DNA of 34,112 bases from Halolamina rubra (lineage in GTDB: Archaea > Halobacteriota > Halobacteria > Halobacteriales > Haloferacaceae): contig NZ_BBJN01000042.1 in the NCBI RefSeq assembly GCF_000739555.1, positions 1-34,112 of the forward strand, read 5' to 3'. Shown in pieces: positions 17,475 to 26,167 of this stretch. The translations under genes and the position numbers were made by a program. The notes under the pieces were generated by a model that was not told where the DNA came from, did not search any database, and worked only from the letters and a program-made list of their open reading frames with translations. Within the stretch, counting starts at the first letter, position 1, and every line of letters begins with the position of its first letter.

Positions 17475-19846
17475 TCAGCGGTGCGCGTCCCAGAACCGCT
17501 CGACGCCGAGTTGAAGCATGTCCGGCGAGACGGGCTGGAACTCCTCGCGCTCCCGTTCGGGGAGGTACTCCCGGACGGAGTTCCACGACTGCCGAGCGTA
17601 CCGGGCGTCGACGAGCGCGCGGATCCCCACCTCCTCGGGGCCGCGGATCACGCGACCGATCGCCTGCCGGGCCTTCCGGACCGCGGGGACGGTCAGCGCC
17701 GTCTCGAACCCGTCACCGAACTCGCGGTCGTACGCCGTCCGCACCGCCCGCGTCCGGGGTGAGGCGGTGTTGATTATCGGGACGCCACACACCACCGCGG
17801 CCGCGAGGCGGTCCCCCTGGTAGTCGACGCCCTCGGTGAGCGTGCCGCGGATGCTCGTCACCAGCACCTTCGGGTCGCCCCGGAAGAACTCGGCTTTCAG
17901 CTCCTCGGTCACCTCGTCCGTCGAGGAGCTGTCGAGCAGCACGGGCTTGTCGAGTCGGTCCTCGAGCTCCCCGGCCATCCACTCCGCCTCGCCGTAGCTC
18001 GGCATCCCGACGAGCACGTTCCCCGGGGAGCGCGCGACCGTCGCGGCGGCGTCGACGTGCAGCCGCCGGCACTCGTTCTCCTCGCCGGGGGCGCCGCGGT
18101 TGCCGTAGGTGAACTTCGGCGCGTCGACGGCGAACGACTCGCGGTTCCCCTCGGGGAAGCCGAGCCCGTAGCTCCGGGTGGAGACGGGTCGGCCCTCCGC
18201 TTCGAGGTGGTTCAGCCCCGTCACCTCCCGGAACACGTCGAGCGGCTCGAGCGTCGCCGACATCAGCACGCCGCCGCCGAACTCCGCGAGGCGGTCGCCG
18301 ATGGCCCGGCTCGGGACGCAGTTGTGCAGCGAGAGCCGTGCGTTGTACGCCCGGCCCCAGGAGTCCGGCCGCTCGGTCTCGTCCCACGTCCGGGAGAGCT
18401 CGATCTCCCGGAAGAACGACTCGTGGTCCTCGCGGTACCACGCGTTCAGCACGCGGCCGACCGCGGTGACCGACCGGGCGGCGTCCTCCTCCTCCACCTC
18501 GTTCAGGATCCGGGCGACGACGGCGCCGACGACCTCGGCCCGCGACCAGACCGCCTCGCCGAACCCCTCGCGCTCGGCCCACTCGGTGATCTCGTCGGGC
18601 TCGGGCGTCTCGGGGTCCCGGAGCGGGAGTTCGGCGTCCTCGAGGTCGGTCAGCTCCGCCCGCCAGCCCGGCCGCTCACTGTCGAGGTGGGCTTTCACCC
18701 GCCGGTCGAGCTCCTCGCGGAGCGACTCGCAGAACTCCCGCAACGTGCGGAGCTCGTCGAGCTTCACGTCGCTCTCCTGCAGTTCCCCGCGGACGAGGTC
18801 GGCGTCGTCGCCGCCGGTCGAGGGGGTGCCCTCGTCGTCGAACTCCACCGCCTGCACGACCCGGGTCAGCTCCGAGACCGCGTCCCGTAGCGTCCGGTCG
18901 CCCACGCCGTCGCTCACGAGCTCCCGGACGCGCGGTTCGAGCATGTGCGCCTCGTCGCAGACGACGTACGTCGAGTCGTCGACGAGCGCCCCCGTGAACT
19001 GCCCGGAGGTGGTGGGGTCGAACGCGTGGTAGTAGTTCCCGACCACGACCTCGACGTGCGGGAGGATCGCGCCCATCACCGAGTGGGGGCAGCTGCCGTG
19101 GCCCGCCGCCATCCCCACCAGCTCCCCCGTGTCGATCAGCCCTCGGTCGGTGAAGTCGAACGGCACCGCCTCCGCGGGGTCGCCGTCCTCCGGGAGGTCG
19201 GCGAGGTACTGCGCGTAGAACGGGCAGTACTCCGTGCTCCCCGTGCCGGTGCCGTACTCTTCGGTGTCGGGCCGGTACGGCGTCGGCTCGCCGGCGGTCT
19301 CGAGGTAGTCGGCGCCGTCGCTCCCCGAGTCGGCGATCCCCACCTGCTGGCTGCGGGCCTGGCTCGCCAGCGCGTCCGCCGTCGTCGGGCCGCCGTCGCC
19401 GACGAGGTTGCGCGTGCGCTCGCGCAGCCCCTCACAGCGGTCGTACACGTTCTCGTCGTCGACGCCGCCGCGGTTCTCGCGGGCGTACGGACAGACGTCG
19501 GCCTTCCCGACGAGCGTGAGCCCCGAGACGGGGTCGTGCCCCTCGGGGAGGTTCTCGTTGATCGTCCGGAGGTCGTCCTCAAACTGGCGGAGCTGCTGCT
19601 TCACGCTCGTCAACACGAGCACGCGCTCGAACCCCGACTCCGGATCGCGCACGCGGTCGAGCCCCGCCGAGAGCGCGAGCATCGTCTTCCCCGTGCCGCA
19701 GCGCCCTCGAGCGCGAGGAAGCCGCCGTCTTCGGCCGCTTCGACGGCCGCCTCGATGCCGTCGCGCTGCTCGGGGTAGGGTTCGGGGTGGCCGAACAGGT
19801 CGCGCCAACTCACTACCGACGACTGGGCGGCGGCCAGTTTAGGCAT
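17475..19846 (-). CDS. XPD/DinG-type ATP-dependent DNA helicase, one-base frameshift near the N-terminus
   Basis: This is a superfamily 2 Fe-S helicase of DNA repair. With one base restored near 19700 it reads as 790 aa. It has a start MPKLAAAQSSVVSWRDLFG, a Q-motif-like PEPYPEQRDGI, Walker A CGTGKT (about 50-55), four cluster cysteines (about Cys119, 138, 208, 253), DEAH (about 298-301) and motif VI QAIGRVIR (about 728). As given, the first ~47 residues are in one frame, ending GGFLALEGA. The rest, including Walker A, is in another. The joint reads GGCGCTGCGGC where GGCGCxTGCGGC is expected. The gene is either mis-sequenced or inactivated. All other helicase motifs are intact, which favours an error or a very recent change. 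Confidence 0.85.
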
Positions 19847-20033
19847 GTCGGACGTGGTCGCGCCCCCGTACTTGAGCGTCCGGGCGAACGTTGAAACGGG
19901 AGGCCGGGACCAGCGCCCCCGTGACCTGAGAGCCGCCGCGCGGGAGACTGGGCCGGAGTGCGAGCGATCCCGCGCGTGTCGACCGCTCGCCGTCAGCCCA
20001 ACGCTTACCTTCGGCGCCGCCGCCCTCCCGGTC

Positions 20034-20105
20034 ATGACGAGCACCGCCGCCGGGGCGAGTCGGGGCGTCCCGAACGGAGCCGCCACCGCGTCGGGAGGTG
20101 GCTGA
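20034..20105 (+). CDS. Possible 23-residue leader peptide
   Basis: An ATG at 20034 opens a 23-codon frame (MTSTAAGASRGVPNGAATA...) whose TGA directly abuts the ATG of the next gene. A TATA-like CGCTTACC (20002-20009) lies about 27 nt before it. A GGAGGTG for the next gene is embedded in it (20094-20100). It may be translated and coupled to the downstream gene, but its size and bland composition make this uncertain. Confidence 0.2.
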   Translation: MTSTAAGASRGVPNGAATASGGG

Positions 20106-20675
20106 ATGGCCGCCGAGAGCGAGGAGGAGCCGGACGTGGACGACCTGCTCGACGAACTGGAGGCGCTCGAACTCGCGGTCGCCGACGAGGACCAGGAGAC
20201 CCAGTCCCGCGTGCGCGAGACCATCCGGATGGCCAGACGCATCGACGACCCCGAACCGGTGTTCGGTCGCGTGATCAAGGGGTTCGACCGCCACGACGCC
20301 GCCGAGGCGCTGGTGGGGAGCGTCGTGTTCGGGATCCCGATGGCGATCGAGGGCGGTACGCTCGAGGCGGGGGCGTACCTCGCGCGCCATCCGCTCCTCT
20401 TCGTGGGGACGGTCCTGTCGGGGGTCGCCATCGTGGCGGGGCTGCTGTACGTGGCCGAGATCCAGGACGTCCGGGTCGTGGACCCGTTCTTCGGCGTGAT
20501 CCCGCGCCGACCGACGGGGCTGCTCACGATCGCCGCCCTCGCGGCGTTCGCGATGATGACCGGCTGGGGTCGCGTCGACTGGGCGGAGCCGTGGGTCGCG
20601 CTCTGTCAGACGGCCGTCTGTTTCGTCGGGATGGCGATCGGCGGCGCGCTCGGCGACATCCTCCCGGGGAGCTGA
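20106..20675 (+). CDS. DUF2391-like integral membrane protein
   Basis: This 189-aa protein has an N-terminal ~50 residues that are charged and helical (DDLLDELEALELAVADEDQE), possibly a short coiled coil. Four or five membrane helices follow from about residue 72 (VGSVVFGIPMAIEGGTLEAG, HPLLFVGTVLSGVAIVAGLL, GLLTIAALAAFAMMTGWG, and a last one ending GGALGDILPGS). This arrangement resembles the DUF2391 putative membrane family. A Shine-Dalgarno GGAGGTG precedes the ATG, so this gene is probably not leaderless. Its role is unknown. Confidence 0.78.
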   Translation: MAAESEEEPDVDDLLDELEALELAVADEDQETQSRVRETIRMARRIDDPEPVFGRVIKGFDRHDAAEALVGSVVFGIPMAIEGGTLEAGAYLARHPLLFVGTVLSGVAIVAGLLYVAEIQDVRVVDPFFGVIPRRPTGLLTIAALAAFAMMTGWGRVDWAEPWVALCQTAVCFVGMAIGGALGDILPGS

Positions 20676-20730
20676 ATCCGCCACAACCCGTCGACGACGT
20701 GTCGTTCGCGCGCCACGACGGCCACGAAGC

Positions 20731-20735
20731 TTATA
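20731..20735 (+). promoter_or_regulatory. TATA-like box for the lipoprotein gene
   Basis: TTATA, within AGCTTATACC, is centred 26 nt before the ATG at 20759, consistent with a leaderless transcript. Confidence 0.5.
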
Positions 20736-20758
20736 CCGGTCTCGGGGGAACTGAGCCC

Positions 20759-21370
20759 ATGGAGCTAACCCGCCGAGCAGTTGGTACGCTGACCGTCGCC
20801 GGCATCGCCGGGCTGGCCGGCTGTAGTGGATCGACGAGCTTCAGCGCCGAGTTCGCGGTGACCGACAACGGTGACACGGGGTACGAACGGACCGGCCAGC
20901 GCGAGCCGACGATGACCCGGACGTTCGCCGGGCAGGACGTGAACATCACCAACACGGTGACCGAGTACCGGAAGGAGATCGATCTCGGCCCGCTCGGGAG
21001 CTCCGACGTCGGCGTGTTCGCGGCGTTTACCTCCCCGCAGGTGAAGGTCGCCGGGCAGACGTTCAACCCCATCTCGGACATGAGCAACGAGGAGCTCGCC
21101 CAGCGCTTCCAGCAGCGGTTCGACGGGATGAGCGACGTGAGCCGCGAGTCCGAGGAGGAGGTCGACGTGCTCGGCTCCACCCGGACGGTCACGAAGCTCT
21201 CGGCGACCGTCACCGTCGACGGCAACGAGGTGCCGGTGTTCCTGCTCATCGCGAACTTCAACCACGAGTCGGACGTGGTGGTGCCGATCGGGATCTTCCC
21301 ACAGGAGCGCGAGGACGAGGAGGGACCCAACATCCGCCAGCTGATGGCGAACCTCACCCACCCGGCCTGA
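20759..21370 (+). CDS. Haloarchaeal lipoprotein of the DUF6517 type
   Basis: This 203-aa exported protein has an N-terminus MELTRRAVGTLTVAGIAGLAGC with a twin-arginine pair, a short hydrophobic stretch and a lipobox cysteine at about residue 22. The mature part is a single domain, probably beta-rich, with the block TRTFAGQDVNITNTVTEYRK, a VGVFAAFTSPQVKVAGQTFNP segment, and a C-terminal VFLLIANFNHESDVVVPIGI. This resembles a haloarchaea-restricted family of unknown function that I associate with DUF6517. A TATA box sits 26 nt upstream. It is expected at the outer face of the membrane; the ligand or partner is unknown. Confidence 0.8.
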   Translation: MELTRRAVGTLTVAGIAGLAGCSGSTSFSAEFAVTDNGDTGYERTGQREPTMTRTFAGQDVNITNTVTEYRKEIDLGPLGSSDVGVFAAFTSPQVKVAGQTFNPISDMSNEELAQRFQQRFDGMSDVSRESEEEVDVLGSTRTVTKLSATVTVDGNEVPVFLLIANFNHESDVVVPIGIFPQEREDEEGPNIRQLMANLTHPA

Positions 21371-21382
21371 GTCCGCGACAAG

Positions 21383-21388
21383 CTTTAT
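21383..21388 (+). promoter_or_regulatory. TATA-like box for the zinc-ribbon gene
   Basis: CTTTAT is centred 28 nt before the ATG at 21414. Its spacing is part of the support for the tiny gene that follows. Confidence 0.5.
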
Positions 21389-21413
21389 CGGCTGTCGGGC
21401 CCCACGCAGGCAC

Positions 21414-21593
21414 ATGGTCGAAGCGTTCGTCCGTCTACTGTGCCCGGAGTGTAACAAGGAGTGGGAGTCGAGCCCCAGCGACCTTCCAGCCACCGACCAG
21501 AACCTGAGCTGCCCCGACTGTCACGCCACGCGCCGGCTCGCACAGTTCATGCGGACCGACCGCGACCTCGAAGTGGTCCAACAGTTCGAGTAA
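21414..21593 (+). CDS. Tiny zinc-ribbon protein
   Basis: This 59-aa protein is too short for many gene finders. It contains two CxxC pairs, CPEC near residues 10-13 and CPDC near 33-36, which would form a zinc ribbon. The region between them is polar and the tail is a helix rich in Asp and Arg (FMRTDRDLEVVQQFE). Its own TATA-like box and leaderless spacing, plus coding-type third-position G+C, support it. It is convergent with purD, with an 18-nt gap. Small zinc ribbons of this kind are abundant and conserved in haloarchaea; most lack an assigned function. It could bind nucleic acid or a protein partner. Confidence 0.82.
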   Translation: MVEAFVRLLCPECNKEWESSPSDLPATDQNLSCPDCHATRRLAQFMRTDRDLEVVQQFE

Positions 21594-21611
21594 CGCCTCC
21601 TCCTCACCGTT

Positions 21612-22919
21612 TCAGTCCCGTAGCGACGCCATGTGGTCGACGCGCGACCGGACCAGCTCCGCGGTCCCGATGTCCTTCCGGACCCGGAGCCCGTCGCCCG
21701 CGGCATCGAGCGCGTCCGCGGCGATCGCCTCCGCCGTCGGGATGTCGTCGGCGACGCCCACGACGGCGAACGAGCGCGAGGTCGTCGTGAACAGCCCCGT
21801 CTCCCGGGCGTCGACGGAGGCGTAGAACAGCAACGCGTCGCCGCCGTGTTTCGCGGCGGCCGCGTCGACCGTCGACTCGTCGACCTCGATCTCCGCGCCC
21901 GAATCCGGGTCGGTCGGGTAGCCCGCCGGGACGGCGTACTTACAGACCGTCGCGCGGTTCGCGAACCGCGGTTCCGGGAGCCGTTCGCCCTCCCGCGCGG
22001 CCGTGACGACGTCGAGCAGCGGTGTCTCCATCACCGGGAGCACGTTCATCGCCTCGGGGTCGCCGAAGCGGGCGTTGAACTCCACCACCTTCGGCCCCTC
22101 GGCGGTCAGCATGAACTGGCCGTAGAGGACGCCGGTGTACTCGGGGAGCGCGTCGACGGTCGCCTCGAGCACGTCGACGGCGTCGAGGTAGTCCGCCTGG
22201 GTCATGAACGGGAGCGCCGGCCCCGCGTCGCTGTAGCTCCCCATCCCCCCCGTGTTCGGGCCCTCGTCGCCCTCGTAGGCGCGCTTGTGGTCCTGGACGG
22301 CCGGGGTCGGCCGCACCGTCCCGTCGGTGACGAACGCCTGGACGGTGAACTCCTCGCCGACCAGTCGCTCCTCGATCACCCACTCGTCGTGGTCGCTGTC
22401 CCGGACGTACGCCGCGGCCTCCTCGTGGCTCACCTGGTCGCCGGTCACCCGGACGCCCTTCCCGCCGGTGAGCCCCGTCGGCTTGACCGCCACGTCGTCG
22501 TCCACGGACTCGACGTAGTCGGCGGCCGCCTCGGCGTCGTCGAACGTCTCGAACTCCGGCGTCCCCGGGATGTCGTGGGCGGCCATGAACTCCCGCTGGA
22601 ACGCCTTGTCGGTCTCGATCCGGGCGGCGTCGGCGGTCGGGCCGAACGTGAACACGCCCGCCGCGTTCAGCGCGTCGGCGACGCCCGCCGCGAGCGCCGC
22701 CTCGGGCCCCACGACCGCCGCGTCGGCGCCGACGGACTCGGCGTAATCGACGACCGCGTCGGTGTCGGTCTCCTCGGCCGTCTCGGTTCCGGCCGCCAGC
22801 GCGGCGATCCCGGGGTTACGGTTGCTCGATAGCGCGTAAACCTCGGCGTCGGGCGAGAGCGCACGCGTGATCGCGTGCTCCCGACCGCCGCCGCCGACCA
22901 CCAGCACGGTCTCGGACAT
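21612..22919 (-). CDS. purD: Phosphoribosylamine-glycine ligase (GAR synthetase)
   Basis: This 435-aa ATP-grasp enzyme catalyses the second step of purine biosynthesis, joining phosphoribosylamine and glycine with ATP hydrolysis. The N-terminal domain begins MSETVLVVGGGGREHAI, the phosphate-binding loop. The family block VVGPEAALAAGVADAL follows, then the ATP-grasp region (VAVKPTGLTGGKGVRV), and the conserved EFNARFGDPEAMNVLP that carries metal ligands. The length is normal. A minus-strand TATA-like GTTTAC (22945-22950) is 28 nt before the ATG. The gene is monocistronic here, with arginase upstream on the same strand separated by 74 nt and having its own promoter. Confidence 0.97.
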   Translation of the reverse strand: MSETVLVVGGGGREHAITRALSPDAEVYALSSNRNPGIAALAAGTETAEETDTDAVVDYAESVGADAAVVGPEAALAAGVADALNAAGVFTFGPTADAARIETDKAFQREFMAAHDIPGTPEFETFDDAEAAADYVESVDDDVAVKPTGLTGGKGVRVTGDQVSHEEAAAYVRDSDHDEWVIEERLVGEEFTVQAFVTDGTVRPTPAVQDHKRAYEGDEGPNTGGMGSYSDAGPALPFMTQADYLDAVDVLEATVDALPEYTGVLYGQFMLTAEGPKVVEFNARFGDPEAMNVLPVMETPLLDVVTAAREGERLPEPRFANRATVCKYAVPAGYPTDPDSGAEIEVDESTVDAAAAKHGGDALLFYASVDARETGLFTTTSRSFAVVGVADDIPTAEAIAADALDAAGDGLRVRKDIGTAELVRSRVDHMASLRD

Positions 22920-22944
22920 GCCCGGAGAGTATGAGCACGGGAGT

Positions 22945-22950
22945 GTAAAC
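22945..22950 (-). promoter_or_regulatory. TATA-like box for purD
   Basis: Minus-strand GTTTAC is centred about 28 nt before the purD ATG, indicating an independent leaderless promoter. Confidence 0.4.
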
Positions 22951-22993
22951 GTTGCCCTCCGAACCCGACGAGAAATGCACGGACGTGGATACG

Positions 22994-23923
22994 TCAGAGG
23001 ATGCGCTTGCCGAACGCGCTGGCCGCGAGCTCCACCGCCAGCTCCGCGGTCTCGTTGTGCTCGTCGAGCGTCGGGTTCACCTCGACCAGCTCCATCGAGC
23101 GCATGCCGCCGTCCTCGGCGACCTGCTCCATCGCGTGGTGGGCCTCGCGGTAGTCGACGCCGCCGCGGACCGGCGTGCCGACGCCGGGGGCGATCGTCGG
23201 GTCCAGCCAGTCGAGGTCGAGGCTGACGTGGTACCCCTCGGTGCCGTCACTGGCGATCGCCAGCGCCTCGTCGACGACGGCGGCCAGCCCCCGGTCGTCG
23301 ATCTCGGACATCGTGAAGGCGCTGATCGGGCTGTCCAGCAGGATCTCGCGCTCGGCGTCGTCGAGCGACCGCAGGCCGACGATGGCGACGTTCTCGGGGG
23401 CGAGCCGCGGGGCGTTGGCCCAGTCGACGCCCGCCCACTCCTCGATCCCCAGCAGCGCCGCGAGCGGCATCCCGTGGACGTTGCCGGAGGGCGTCGTCGT
23501 CGGCGTGTTCAGGTCACCGTGGGCGTCGAACCAGACGGCGCCGACGTCGGCCGCGGCGGCGGCGCCCGAGACGGTCCCGATCGCGATCGAGTGGTCGCCG
23601 CCCAGCACCAGCGGCGTGGTGCTCTCCGCGAGCGACTCCCGCACCTCGTCGGCGAGCCGGCTACACACGTCCTCGGTCTCCCTGAGGAACCGGGCCTTCC
23701 CCGCGCTCGGGGTCCGGTAGTCGGGGTCGCGCTCCTCGGCCCGCGGAACCAGGAGGTCGCCCGCGTCCTCGGTCGCCACACCGGCCTCCCCCAGCCTGTC
23801 GCTCAGCCCCCCGTAGCGGATCGCCGACGGCCCCATGTCGACGCCACGGCGATCCTGCCCGTAGTCCGTCGGCGCCCCGATGACTCGGACCGTCCGTTCC
23901 TCAGCGTTCGCGGTTTCGCTCAT
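22994..23923 (-). CDS. rocF: Arginase (ureohydrolase family)
   Basis: This 309-aa enzyme splits arginine to ornithine and urea at a binuclear manganese centre. The metal-binding motifs are all present: GGDHS, then WFDAHGDLNTPTTTPSGNVHG (the DAHxD motif and the substrate loop), and LDLDWLDPTIAPGVGTP (DxDxxDP). The DWLDP variant replaces the common DALDP but keeps both acids. SGNVHGMPLA favours arginase over agmatinase. The C-terminus MELVEVNPTLDEHNETAELA is typical. The start ATG 23923 lies 28 nt after a TATA-like box. Haloarchaea use arginase in arginine catabolism and nitrogen balance. Confidence 0.95.
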   Translation of the reverse strand: MSETANAEERTVRVIGAPTDYGQDRRGVDMGPSAIRYGGLSDRLGEAGVATEDAGDLLVPRAEERDPDYRTPSAGKARFLRETEDVCSRLADEVRESLAESTTPLVLGGDHSIAIGTVSGAAAAADVGAVWFDAHGDLNTPTTTPSGNVHGMPLAALLGIEEWAGVDWANAPRLAPENVAIVGLRSLDDAEREILLDSPISAFTMSEIDDRGLAAVVDEALAIASDGTEGYHVSLDLDWLDPTIAPGVGTPVRGGVDYREAHHAMEQVAEDGGMRSMELVEVNPTLDEHNETAELAVELAASAFGKRIL

Positions 23924-23947
23924 GCCGACGCCTTCGGCTGCGGGGCG

Positions 23948-23954
23948 GTTAGCT
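23948..23954 (-). promoter_or_regulatory. TATA-like box for rocF
   Basis: Minus-strand AGCTAAC is centred 28 nt before the arginase ATG, fitting a leaderless transcript. Confidence 0.4.
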
Positions 23955-24151
23955 TCCGGGGATATCGCCCCGGGGAGTACAACTTCGAGACCGGCCCGTA
24001 TCACCAGTTTCCGGCCCGCTCCCGTCCGTTGCCCCCTGCGGGTGGAAGGGGAAGAAACGACCGGACTTCGGTATAGCTGCATGGAGTTTACAAGTCGCGG
24101 CAGCGCCACGACGAGACGCCGGAAGAGGTACCAGTCACCGGCGGCCGAGGA

Positions 24152-24157
24152 GTTAAG
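24152..24157 (+). promoter_or_regulatory. TATA-like box for the amidohydrolase gene
   Basis: GTTAAG is centred about 28 nt before the GTG at 24182. The remaining ~190 nt between this box and the arginase promoter hold nothing recognisable beyond scattered A+T-rich patches. Confidence 0.4.
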
Positions 24158-24181
24158 CCCCCGCCAGCCTGCGCTCGGGGC

Positions 24182-25591
24182 GTGAAACAGCGACTGTTCG
24201 CGGACGTCGACGACCTGGCCGAACGGTTGGACGAACTGGCGGTGGAGCAGTGGGAGCACCCGGAGCTGGGGCTCCACGAGGAGCGTGCGAGCAGGCTGCT
24301 CCGGGAGACGCTCGCGGAGGCCGGCTTCGAGATCGAGGCTCCCGTCGGCGACATGCCGACAGCCTTCGTCGCGAGCTACGCGGCCGGCGACGGGCCGACG
24401 ATCGGGATCCTCGGCGAGTACGACGCGCTGCCGGGGCTCTCACAGGCCGTCAGCGCGGAGCGTGAGCCGATCGAGGCCGGCTCCCCGGGCCACGGCTGCG
24501 GCCACAACCTGTTCGGCACGGCGGGCGTCGGCGCCGCGATCGCCGTCGCCAGGGCGCTCGAGCGGGGCGACGCCGCTGGCGAAGTACGGTTCTACGGCTG
24601 CCCCGCCGAGGAGACGCTGGTCGGGAAGACGTTCATGGCCCGCGACGGCGTGTTCGACGACCTCGACGCCGCGGTCACGTGGCACCCGAGCGACCACACC
24701 GCACCGCAGCGCGGGAGCTCGCTCGCGCTCGACTCCCTCTCGTTCACCTTCGAGGGGGAGAGCGCCCACGCCGCGGCGTCGCCGGAGTCCGGCCGGAGCG
24801 CGCTGGACGCTGTCCAACTGCTCAACACGGGCGTCGAGTACATGCGCGAACACGTGCCCGAGGAGGTGCGCGTCCACTACAACGTCCAGGAGGGCGGCGA
24901 CGCGCCGAACGTCGTGCCGGCGGAAGCCTCGGTCTGGTACTTCGTCCGCGCGCCCACCCGCGAGGGCGTCGAGCGCGTGACCGACTGGCTGCGCGAGATC
25001 GCCGACGGCGCGGCGACGATGAGCCGAACGAGCGTCGACGAGCGCTACTACACGGGCTGTCACCGCCTCGTCTCCAACGGCGTCATCGCGGACACGTTCC
25101 GGGAGAACATGGCCGACCTCGGCGCCGTCGAGTTCGACGACGACGCCCACGAACTCGCGGCCCGACTGCAGGAGACGTTCCCCGACGGGGCCCTCGCCGA
25201 CAGTCTCTCGGAGTTCGAACCGCCACACGACGAGGCGGCTGCCGACGCCGCGCTGTACGGCGAACCGATGGACGCCTTCGACGAGGGCGAGGCCGGCGGC
25301 GGCTCGACCGACGTGGGCGAGGTGAGCCAGATCGCCCCCACCGCACAGTTCCGCGCGACGACGTGGGCGCTGGGCACGCCCGGCCACTCCTGGCAGGCCG
25401 TCGTCGCCAACGGCGACTTCGGGCGGACGGCGGTGCCGTACGCCGCCAAACTCCTAGCCGGCACGACGCTGGATCTGCTCACCGACGAGGAGAAACTGGC
25501 CGCAGCACAGGCGGAGTTCGAGGCCGAGGTCGACGGCTACGAGAACCCACTGCCGGCCGACGCCGAACCGCCGTTCGAACTCACCCAGTGA
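24182..25591 (+). CDS. M20-family amidohydrolase (AbgB-like)
   Basis: This 469-aa metal-dependent amidase or aminoacylase begins at a GTG right after a TATA-like box. The metal-binding cluster is GHGCGHNLFG with His104, Cys106 and His108. The catalytic Glu is in GCPAEE (Glu143/144). A lid/dimerisation domain follows (SFTFEGESAHAAASPESGRSA), and the C-terminal part restores the catalytic domain. The architecture is that of AbgB, the p-aminobenzoyl-glutamate hydrolase subunit, and of related amidohydrolases. No AbgA partner is adjacent. A peptidase or N-acyl-amino-acid hydrolase role is equally possible. The substrate is not determined. Confidence 0.9.
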   Translation: MKQRLFADVDDLAERLDELAVEQWEHPELGLHEERASRLLRETLAEAGFEIEAPVGDMPTAFVASYAAGDGPTIGILGEYDALPGLSQAVSAEREPIEAGSPGHGCGHNLFGTAGVGAAIAVARALERGDAAGEVRFYGCPAEETLVGKTFMARDGVFDDLDAAVTWHPSDHTAPQRGSSLALDSLSFTFEGESAHAAASPESGRSALDAVQLLNTGVEYMREHVPEEVRVHYNVQEGGDAPNVVPAEASVWYFVRAPTREGVERVTDWLREIADGAATMSRTSVDERYYTGCHRLVSNGVIADTFRENMADLGAVEFDDDAHELAARLQETFPDGALADSLSEFEPPHDEAAADAALYGEPMDAFDEGEAGGGSTDVGEVSQIAPTAQFRATTWALGTPGHSWQAVVANGDFGRTAVPYAAKLLAGTTLDLLTDEEKLAAAQAEFEAEVDGYENPLPADAEPPFELTQ

Positions 25592-25668
25592 TCGACGTGT
25601 GCGGGACCGCCATTCAGCGAGCAACTGATCGACATAGGCGGTACCGAAAACTCGTAATCGTCGGAATC

Positions 25669-25698
25669 GGGACCGGAAGTGGTGAGGTAATCGGTCCC
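25669..25698. promoter_or_regulatory. Inverted repeat GGGACCG/CGGTCCC upstream of the recombinase module
   Basis: Perfect 7-bp arms (25669-25675 and 25692-25698) are separated by 16 bp, about 85 bp before the DUF5805-like start. It could be an operator or a recombination-related site. Confidence 0.35.
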
Positions 25699-25706
25699 TA
25701 CTGAGA

Positions 25707-25724
25707 GGATTAGTGCCCTAATCC
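25707..25724. promoter_or_regulatory. Dyad GGATTAG-N4-CTAATCC upstream of the recombinase module
   Basis: 7-bp perfect arms with a 4-nt spacer lie about 45 bp before the ATG at 25769, next to the inverted repeat at 25669. A ribbon-helix-helix regulator acting on its own gene could bind such a site. Confidence 0.4.
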
Positions 25725-25768
25725 CCCCTTCCGGTACGTTGATGTAGCCCCCGACAGAGACACAGCCC

Positions 25769-26167
25769 ATGGGCGACGACGCCGACACCGAGACGGTCCA
25801 GGTGAAGACGAGAGTCCCCGCCCACCAGCGCGAGGCGTGGCGCGAGGCCGCCGACGAGCTCGGGATGAGTCAGAGCGAGTTCGTCCGGACGATGGTCCAG
25901 GCGGGTCGCAGCGGCTTCGAGGCGGCCGACGAGGCGGGGACCACGAGGAACCCCGAGGAAGGCAGTTCTCGGGGCGACGACCCCAGGGGTGACGGGCTCG
26001 AAACGCGGGTGCGCGAGACGCTCGCGGACGAGGAGGCGGTCGACTGGGAGGAGCTCGTCGACGCCGTGCTCGGCGACTTCGAGGACCGACTCGACCGCAT
26101 CACCCAGGAGTCCGAGGAGATCCGCTACAGCGGCCGGAAGGGGGGGTACGTCCTCGATGGCGAGTAG
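25769..26167 (+). CDS. DUF5805-like small DNA-binding protein
   Basis: This 132-aa protein has an N-terminal part that looks like a ribbon-helix-helix or similar small DNA-binding domain (TVQVKTRVPAHQREAWREAA, then ELGMSQSEFVRTMVQAG). After a Gly/Asp-rich linker the C-terminal ~60 residues are helical and acidic (VDWEELVDAVLGDFEDRLDR), ending SGRKGGYVLDGE. The pairing of such a protein with a downstream tyrosine recombinase is, to my knowledge, common in haloarchaea. The next start codon lies inside this gene, an 11-nt overlap, so the two proteins are made together. It probably modulates the recombinase or its expression. Confidence 0.8.
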   Translation: MGDDADTETVQVKTRVPAHQREAWREAADELGMSQSEFVRTMVQAGRSGFEAADEAGTTRNPEEGSSRGDDPRGDGLETRVRETLADEEAVDWEELVDAVLGDFEDRLDRITQESEEIRYSGRKGGYVLDGE

